64,000 bases of DNA. Origin: Betaproteobacteria bacterium. Its GTDB lineage: Bacteria; Pseudomonadota; Gammaproteobacteria; Burkholderiales; Rhodocyclaceae. Of this stretch, positions 58,889 through 64,000 are shown in pieces (position 1 is the first letter of the stretch; every line of letters starts with the position of its first letter). The notes under the pieces were generated by a model. It saw only the letters and a list, made by a program, of their open reading frames with translations, was not told the origin of the DNA and did no database searches. A program made the position numbers and the translations under genes. The DNA is taken from positions 1-64,000 of the forward strand of contig JAGVUA010000075.1 in the NCBI GenBank assembly GCA_019136545.1, given 5' to 3'.

Positions 58889-59791
58889 ATGCCGCTACCC
58901 AAGAAGGCCCGCATCGTCGAAGTCGGTCCGCGCGACGGCCTGCAGAACGAAAAGCAGCAGATCGCCACTACGACCAAGATCGAACTCATCGGCCGGCTGG
59001 CCGACTGCGGGCTGACGACCATCGAGGCCACCGCTTTCGTCTCGCCGAAATGGGTGCCGCAGATGGCCGATGCCGCCGAGGTGATGCGCGGCATGGCGCG
59101 CCGGCATGGCGTCGGCTATCCCGTGCTGGTGCCCAACGAGACCGGCCTGGACGCGGCCCTCGCGGCGGGCGCCACGGAAGTGGCGGTGTTCGCCGCCGCC
59201 TCCGAGGCGTTCTCGCGCAAGAACATCAATTGCACGATCAAGGAATCGCTCGAGCGCTTCAGGCCGGTGGCCGCGCGCGCCGAGGCAGCCGGGGCCCTGG
59301 TGCGCGGCTATGTTTCCTGCGTGCTCGGCTGCCCCTATCAGGGCGAGGTGACGCCGATCGCGGTCGCCGAGGTCGCCTGGGCGCTGTTCGATCTCGGCTG
59401 CCACGAGATTTCGCTGGGCGACACCATCGGTGCGGGCACGCCGGAGAAGAACAAGGCCATGATCGAGGCGGTGGCGCGGCGCGTGCCGATCAAGAAGCTG
59501 GCCGGCCATTATCACGACACGCGCGGCATGGCCATCGCCAACGTCTATGCCGCGCTGCAGATGGGCGTCAACGTCTTCGACGCCGCCGTCGGCGGCCTCG
59601 GCGGTTGCCCCTACGCGCGGGGCGCTTCCGGCAATGTTGCCACCGAGGACGTGGTCTGGCTGTTGCAGGGACTCGGCATCGCCAGCGGCGTCGACCTGGC
59701 GCGATTGGTCGACACCGCCGCCTGGATTTCCGGGCAACTCGGCCGCGCGCCGGCATCCAAGGTCGCCAGGGCGGTGCTGGCCGGGCGATGA
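58889..59791 (+). CDS. liuE: Hydroxymethylglutaryl-CoA lyase
   Basis: Cleaves HMG-CoA to acetyl-CoA and acetoacetate, the last liu step. 300 residues. VGPRDGLQNEKQQI, CVLGCPYQGEV, GHYHDTRGMA and the signature GLGGCPYARGASGNVATED with the active Cys. 2 nt after liuD and overlaps the MBL gene by 4 nt. Confidence 0.95.
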   Translation: MPLPKKARIVEVGPRDGLQNEKQQIATTTKIELIGRLADCGLTTIEATAFVSPKWVPQMADAAEVMRGMARRHGVGYPVLVPNETGLDAALAAGATEVAVFAAASEAFSRKNINCTIKESLERFRPVAARAEAAGALVRGYVSCVLGCPYQGEVTPIAVAEVAWALFDLGCHEISLGDTIGAGTPEKNKAMIEAVARRVPIKKLAGHYHDTRGMAIANVYAALQMGVNVFDAAVGGLGGCPYARGASGNVATEDVVWLLQGLGIASGVDLARLVDTAAWISGQLGRAPASKVARAVLAGR

Positions 59792-60705
59792 CGCTGCCGC
59801 CGGACGTTCGGGTCATCGAGCGCGGCTGGCTGTCGTCGAACAACATCCTGCTGTTCGACGGCGACCAGGCGACGCTGGTGGATAGCGGCTATGTCGGCCA
59901 TGCGGCGCAGACGGTGGCGCTGGTAAAGTCAGCCATGGCGGGACGCCGCTTGCGGCAGGTGATCAATACCCATTCGCATTCGGACCATATCGGCGGCAAT
60001 GCGGCGCTGCAACGGGAGTTCGGCTGCGGCGTCGTCATTCCCGCCGGCATCGAGGAGCACATCCTCAACTGGGACGAGAATGCGCTGCTGCTTGCGCCGG
60101 CTGCGCAGCGCGGCGACCGTTTCCGCCACGATGCCGTCGTGCGCCCCGGCGACACGCTGGTCATGGGCGGGCTCGAGTGGCGGGCGCACGCCGCGCCCGG
60201 CCACGACATGGACGCGCTGGTGTTCCACTGTCCCGAAGCCCGGCTGCTGATTTCGGGCGACGCCCTGTGGGAAGACGGCTTCGGCATCATCTTCGGTGAA
60301 CTGCTCGGCAATCCGGGCGCGCTGGCCGCGACCCGGAGAACGCTCGACATGCTCGCCGGCCTGCGGGTCGACACGGTGATTCCCGGACACGGCGCGCCGT
60401 TCGACGATGTCGATTCCGCGATCGCCCGCGCCTACAAGCGGCTCGCCGCCTTCGAGAACGATCCGTCGCGCATGGCCAGGAACGCGATCAAGGCCTGCTT
60501 CGTCTTCAACCTGCTCGACCTCGAAGGACTGCCGCGCACCGAGTTGGAGGCGTATCTTGGACGTGTGCCGTTTTTCCGCGATGTCGGCGTGCGGCAGCTC
60601 GGCATGGACGTGCCGATGCTCGCCGGCTGGTTGTTGAGCGAACTCAAGCGTGCCGGCGCCATCGCCATCGAAGGCGACGCCATCGTGCCGACGATGGCGG
60701 CTTAA
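59788..60705 (+). CDS. MBL-fold metallo-hydrolase
   Basis: 305 residues from ATG 59788. THSHSDHIGG metal motif, GHDMDALVFHC, LISGDALWEDGFGIIF, VIPGHGAPF. Last gene of the liu run; substrate unknown. Bases 59923-59947 (KSAMAGRRL region) match the dispersed repeat at 21 of 25 positions on the opposite strand. Confidence 0.88.
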   Translation: MTLPPDVRVIERGWLSSNNILLFDGDQATLVDSGYVGHAAQTVALVKSAMAGRRLRQVINTHSHSDHIGGNAALQREFGCGVVIPAGIEEHILNWDENALLLAPAAQRGDRFRHDAVVRPGDTLVMGGLEWRAHAAPGHDMDALVFHCPEARLLISGDALWEDGFGIIFGELLGNPGALAATRRTLDMLAGLRVDTVIPGHGAPFDDVDSAIARAYKRLAAFENDPSRMARNAIKACFVFNLLDLEGLPRTELEAYLGRVPFFRDVGVRQLGMDVPMLAGWLLSELKRAGAIAIEGDAIVPTMAA

Positions 60706-60723
60706 GCAGGAACTTGACGACTC

Positions 60724-60746
60724 GAGGTCACACAGCCTGTGACCTC
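60724..60746. terminator. Perfect 9-bp hairpin after the liu operon
   Basis: GAGGTCACA-CAGCC-TGTGACCTC, 19 nt after the last liu-run gene. No T-run follows, so if it stops transcription it would be atypical or act bidirectionally; the next gene is convergent. Confidence 0.5.
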
Positions 60747-60755
60747 AAGTTCGAT

Positions 60756-60780
60756 GGCGTGCCGTCACGGCTGACTTTTA
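60756..60780 (+). repeat. Dispersed 25-bp repeat, intergenic copy
   Basis: GGCGTGCCGTCAC followed by GGCTGACTTTTA, between the hairpin and the convergent DUF2917 gene. Confidence 0.7.
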
Positions 60781-60805
60781 CGTCGAGAAAGGGCATGGCA
60801 GTCTG

Positions 60806-61153
60806 CTAGCGCAGCAGGGTCGACGGAAAGCTGGCCAGGGCAGGGAAACGCCAGCGCCGGATGCGCGCGAGCAAGGCCGCGGCGCCTTCCCGGCGCGGCA
60901 CGCCGGCGGTCCGGCCGGGTTCGGGGTGGACGAGCGTGGCCACCGACGGTTTGAAGGCGGACAGGACCAGCGGACCGTGGCGGTCGATGCGCCACGACTG
61001 GCCGGCCGGCAGGATGACGTCGCGGCGGTCGCCGTCCTGGGTGATCCACAACTCGCCGCTTTCGCAGCTCAACTGTTGGTCGTGCGCATTCTCGATGAGA
61101 AGGAGTTCGCGCCGGTCGAGCGTGAAATGCCGTACTTGCCTGGAGTCGCCCAT
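60806..61153 (-). CDS. DUF2917-domain protein
   Basis: 115 residues. DUF2917 core: FTLDRRELLLIENAHDQQLSCESGELWITQDGDRRDVILPAGQSWRI, probably a cupin-like small beta domain. Basic C-terminus. Divergent from a LysR gene, an arrangement common for this family. Function unknown. Confidence 0.85.
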   Translation of the reverse strand: MGDSRQVRHFTLDRRELLLIENAHDQQLSCESGELWITQDGDRRDVILPAGQSWRIDRHGPLVLSAFKPSVATLVHPEPGRTAGVPRREGAAALLARIRRWRFPALASFPSTLLR

Positions 61154-61175
61154 GATCGTATCATTTCATGAAGAG

Positions 61176-61250
61176 GACGCATGCAAATTGCGCGTCTGCC
61201 CACACTCTAAGTAACGCCAATAAGGCTCACAAACGGAATTTCGGCATTCC
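61176..61250. promoter_or_regulatory. Divergent promoter region with two small dyads (possible LysR sites)
   Basis: GACGC-N11-GCGTC (61176-61196) and GGAAT-TTCGGC-ATTCC (61235-61250) lie in the 114-nt gap between the DUF2917 and LysR genes. LysR regulators usually bind such dyads at divergent promoters. Short arms, so tentative. Confidence 0.35.
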
Positions 61251-61267
61251 ATGCATGAGTAAATCGC

Positions 61268-62179
61268 ATGAATAATGAGGTCGGTCGACTGCCTTCGCTC
61301 GATGCCCTGAAGGGTTTCGATGCCGCCGCGCGGCATTTGAGTTTCACGCGCGCCGCGGCGGAACTTTCGTTGACTCAATCGGCGATCAGCCGCCAGGTGC
61401 AGACGCTCGAAGAGCAACTCGGCGTGCGGCTGTTTCTGCGCGGGGTACGCAAGCTGGCGTTGACGCCCGAGGGCGAGCGCCTCCATCGCGTGGCGGCCAG
61501 AGCCTTGGCCGAGCTGGCCGACGTTTGTGCTGGACTGCGGGCCGGTCAGCGGCGGCCGCGGGTGACGGTGTCGGCGGCGATCGGCGTCGCCGCGCTCTGG
61601 CTGGTGCCGCGCCTGGGCGCGTTTCACGAACGCTATCCCGATGTCGATGTACGCCTGTCGGCCGACAACCGCACGGTCGACCTGGCGCGCGAGGAGGTCG
61701 ATGTCGCCCTGCGCTATGGTCCGCCGGAACTGATGCCGCACGAGGCGATCCTGTTGTTCGACGAGGTGGTGTTCCCGGTCGCGGCGCCGGCGCTCGCGCG
61801 GGCTTTCCCGCCGATACCGACGGCCGCCGATCTGGCGGCGGTGACGCTGCTCGCCTACACGGGAGAAATGACGCCCGGCCTCGACTGGTCGCCGTGGCTG
61901 GCCTCCCTTGGCCTGGAAAAGGCCAGGCCCAAGGCCGTGATCCAGTTCAATCAGTACGACCAACTCGTTCGCGCCGCTGCCGATGGCCAGGGGTTGGCGC
62001 TCGGCCGCGGACCGCTGGTGCACCGGTTGATCGACGAGGGCCGCCTGGCGCCGCTGATGGAGGCGCGCGAACGCGTCGCCACGCGCGGCTACTTCCTGTT
62101 GCGCACGATAAACGGAGCGCGCGCCGAGGTCGACGACTTCGTCGCCTGGCTGGTCGACGAGGCGAAGGACACCCGATGA
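61268..62179 (+). CDS. LysR-family transcriptional regulator (GcvA-like)
   Basis: 303 residues. N-terminal HTH LDALKGFDAAARHLSFTRAAAELSLTQSAISRQVQTLEEQLGVRLF; effector domain from ~95 (VTVSAAIGVAALWLVPRLGAFHERYPDVDVRL; VDVALRYG). GcvA-type by sequence pattern. Ligand unknown; likely controls the divergent DUF2917 gene. Confidence 0.9.
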   Translation: MNNEVGRLPSLDALKGFDAAARHLSFTRAAAELSLTQSAISRQVQTLEEQLGVRLFLRGVRKLALTPEGERLHRVAARALAELADVCAGLRAGQRRPRVTVSAAIGVAALWLVPRLGAFHERYPDVDVRLSADNRTVDLAREEVDVALRYGPPELMPHEAILLFDEVVFPVAAPALARAFPPIPTAADLAAVTLLAYTGEMTPGLDWSPWLASLGLEKARPKAVIQFNQYDQLVRAAADGQGLALGRGPLVHRLIDEGRLAPLMEARERVATRGYFLLRTINGARAEVDDFVAWLVDEAKDTR

Positions 62180-62206
62180 CGCGGCCCTTCGGCTATCCTT
62201 AGCGCC

Positions 62207-63058
62207 ATGCAGCTCATCCTGATCAGCGGCTTGTCCGGTTCCGGCAAATCGATCGCGCTCAACGTCCTCGAGGATGCCGGCTACTACTGCGTCGACAACC
62301 TGCCGGCGCCGCTGCTGGCGCCGCTGGTGGAGCACTTGCGCGCCGAAGGGCAGACGCGCGCGGCGGTGGCGATGGACATGCGCGGCGGCGCCGGCGTCGC
62401 CGCCTTCCTGCCCCAGCAGTTGCGCCAGTTGCGCGAAGAAGGGCGCGTGGACATGCGCTTCGTCTTCCTCGACGCGCGCGACGAGGTGTTGATCCAGCGC
62501 TTCTCGGAAACGCGGCGGCGCCATCCGCTGGCCGTTGGCGACACGACGCTGGCCGAGGCGATCGCCAAGGAGCGCGAGGCGCTCGAGAGCCTCGGCGGCC
62601 TCGGCCACCACATCGACACCAGCCATCTGCGGCCCAACGCCCTGCGCGCCTTCGTCAAGGACTTCATCGATCTCGACGAAACCGCCGGCCTGACGCTGAT
62701 GTTCGAGTCCTTCGGCTTCAAGCATGGCCTGCCGATGGATGCCGACCTGGTGTTCGACGTCCGCTGCCTGCCCAACCCGCATTACGATCCCCAGTTGCGG
62801 CCGCTGACCGGCCTGGATGCGCCGGTCATCGAATTCCTCGACGCTCAGCCCGAAGCGCGGGTGATGCTGGCCGACATCGGCCGTTTCATCCAGGAATGGC
62901 TGCCAGCCTACATCCGCGACAACCGCTCCTATCTCACCGTGGCGCTGGGCTGCACCGGCGGCCAGCACCGCTCGGTGTATTTCGCCGAAAAACTGGCCGA
63001 ACGCTTTCGCGGCGCCATGCACGTGCTGGTCCGCCACCGCACCCTGGCGCCGTCGTGA
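62207..63058 (+). CDS. rapZ: RNase adapter protein RapZ
   Basis: Nucleotide- and RNA-binding protein of 283 residues. Walker [15 protein letters not shown] at the N-terminus; C-terminal [18 protein letters not shown] phosphosugar/RNA-binding motif. In enterics it controls GlmS through small RNAs. Usually beside hprK/ptsN, here about 60 kb away. Overlaps the next gene by 4 nt. Confidence 0.95.
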   Translation: MQLILISGLSGSGKSIALNVLEDAGYYCVDNLPAPLLAPLVEHLRAEGQTRAAVAMDMRGGAGVAAFLPQQLRQLREEGRVDMRFVFLDARDEVLIQRFSETRRRHPLAVGDTTLAEAIAKEREALESLGGLGHHIDTSHLRPNALRAFVKDFIDLDETAGLTLMFESFGFKHGLPMDADLVFDVRCLPNPHYDPQLRPLTGLDAPVIEFLDAQPEARVMLADIGRFIQEWLPAYIRDNRSYLTVALGCTGGQHRSVYFAEKLAERFRGAMHVLVRHRTLAPS

Positions 63059-63432
63059 GCGGCTGGTTGGCGCTGGTCCGCCCGGGCGACTGGCTGACGG
63101 TCGCCCTGGGGGCCCTGGCGGTGGCGCTGGCGTTCCCGCTGCTCTGGCGCGGCGGGCCGGCGGAGCGGGCGGTGATCCGGCTCGACGGGCGGGTGGTGGC
63201 CGAATATCCGCTCGATGCCGCCCGCCGGTTCGAGGTCGCCGGTCCGCTGGGCAAGACGGTGATCGAGATCCAGCCCGGGCGCGCGCGCGTCGCCGCCGAT
63301 CCCGGTCCGCGCCAGTACTGCGTCAAACAGGGCTGGCTGACGCGGACCAATGCCATCGCCATTTGCGCGCCCAACCACGTCAGCCTGTTCCTGTCGGGCC
63401 GGCAGGCTGGCTACGACACGCTGAATTACTGA
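63055..63432 (+). CDS. NusG domain II-containing protein
   Basis: 125 residues. N-terminal membrane anchor ([21 protein letters not shown]) and a small beta domain: [48 protein letters not shown] at 63055 overlaps rapZ by GTGA. These proteins commonly precede a Gx transporter gene, as here. Confidence 0.88.
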   Translation: MSGWLALVRPGDWLTVALGALAVALAFPLLWRGGPAERAVIRLDGRVVAEYPLDAARRFEVAGPLGKTVIEIQPGRARVAADPGPRQYCVKQGWLTRTNAIAICAPNHVSLFLSGRQAGYDTLNY

Positions 63433-63442
63433 CGGGAATCCC

Positions 63443-63985
63443 TTGGGCGAGTCGAGCCTCGAACTGCGCGTGACCCCGGCCGACCGGCGTATTGCCCGCT
63501 ATGCCGCCGCGGCGATCGCCCTGACGGTGGCCGAGGCAGCGATTCCCTCGCCCTTGCCGGGCGTCAAGCCGGGACTGGCCAACATCGTCGTCCTGATCGT
63601 GCTGGCCCGGCATGGCTGGCGCGAAGCCGCCTGGGTATCGCTGCTGCGCGTGCTGGCCGGCAGCCTGCTGGTGGGGCAGTTCCTGGCGCCCGGCTTCTTC
63701 CTCAGCCTGACCGGTGCGCTGACCAGCCTCGTGGCGCTGGCGCTGGCGGCGCGTCTGCCGGCGCGCTGGTTCGGGCCGGTCAGCCAAAGCATCCTGGCGG
63801 CGTTCGCCCATGTCGGCGGGCAGGTACTGCTGGCGCGGGCCTGGCTGGTGCCGCACGACGGCGTGTTCTACCTGGTGCCGGTGTTCGCCCTGTTCGCGCT
63901 CGTATTCGGCATCGTGAACGGATTGGCAGCGGCGCGCCTGATGTCGGCGGCGCCCGCGCCTTCGGCCGCGATGCGCCCGGGCTAG
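63443..63985 (+). CDS. Gx transporter / heptaprenyl diphosphate synthase component I-like membrane protein
   Basis: 180 residues with about five membrane segments: YAAAAIALTVAEAAIPSPLPGVKPGLANIVVLIVL, ... GGQVLLARAW. HepI/Gx-transporter family, ECF-S-like. TTG start at 63443. Pairs with the NusG-II gene 10 nt upstream. Substrate unknown. Confidence 0.87.
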   Translation: MGESSLELRVTPADRRIARYAAAAIALTVAEAAIPSPLPGVKPGLANIVVLIVLARHGWREAAWVSLLRVLAGSLLVGQFLAPGFFLSLTGALTSLVALALAARLPARWFGPVSQSILAAFAHVGGQVLLARAWLVPHDGVFYLVPVFALFALVFGIVNGLAAARLMSAAPAPSAAMRPG

Positions 63986-64000
63986 CCTTCGCCGCCGATG

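Overview
The window is a GC-rich (by eye about 65%) chromosomal segment of a Gram-negative bacterium, most likely a betaproteobacterium of the Rhodocyclales or a related group. The evidence is gene content: HprK and PtsN next to sigma-54, a class I PHA synthase, the oxygen-independent ubiquinone genes ubiU/V/T, a PEP-CTERM protein, a liu (leucine/isovalerate) operon with a MerR-type LiuR, and a NusG-domain-II/Gx-transporter pair. No rRNA, tRNA, CRISPR array, transposase or phage gene was seen. No gap between genes exceeds 300 bases.

Layout. 1-19020 is almost all minus strand. It begins with a partial PsiF-like gene. Next comes a long housekeeping run, read from right to left: ribE-ribBX-ribH-nusB-thiL-pgpA-pncC-recA-recX-lptB-rpoN-hpf-ptsN-hprK. 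Upstream of that lie dsbD-cutA, an ABC-2 exporter pair, an alpha/beta hydrolase, a 2Fe-2S ferredoxin, a MazG-like pyrophosphohydrolase, a VanZ protein and ubiT-ubiV-ubiU. An FNR-type promoter sits just upstream of ubiU, so this tightly overlapped run may be induced when oxygen is low. 19144-25793 holds an RcnB/CigR-like protein, a polyamine ABC transporter (binding protein, two permeases, ATPase) and, between its parts, an unusual OmpA-like protein with tandem Ig-like repeats. 25901-29943 holds a PaiB-like protein, an AbrB/PIN toxin-antitoxin pair, a CidA/CidB (LrgA/LrgB) pair and a sodium/solute symporter. ubiB follows, then three genes for surface glycan work (31605-36874) with unusual domain fusions and visibly lower GC.

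37019-41326 is a plus-strand run: argS, a SPOR protein, dsbA, an SDR and a YaiI-like gene. 41331-44294 is an islet bounded by two direct repeats of about 91 bp. It carries a CadC/TolB/TPR regulator and a PEP-CTERM protein, and the stop codons of both genes lie inside the repeats. Then come a sensor kinase, a PIN-domain gene, phaC and an MBL hydrolase on the minus strand. 49647-60705 is the liu operon (liuR, thioesterases, liuA, thiolase, a second acyl-CoA dehydrogenase, a DsbA-family isomerase, liuB, liuD, liuE, MBL hydrolase). It has no liuC. The right end holds DUF2917/LysR, rapZ, a NusG-II protein and a Gx transporter.

The most unusual signals are non-coding: (1) a short dispersed word with core GGCTGACTTT, found exactly 11 times on the two strands and often within a longer 25-bp consensus; (2) the repeat-bounded regulator/PEP-CTERM islet; (3) a near-perfect class II FNR promoter upstream of ubiUVT; (4) a 17-bp PhaR/PhbF-like palindrome between the phaC operon and liuR.
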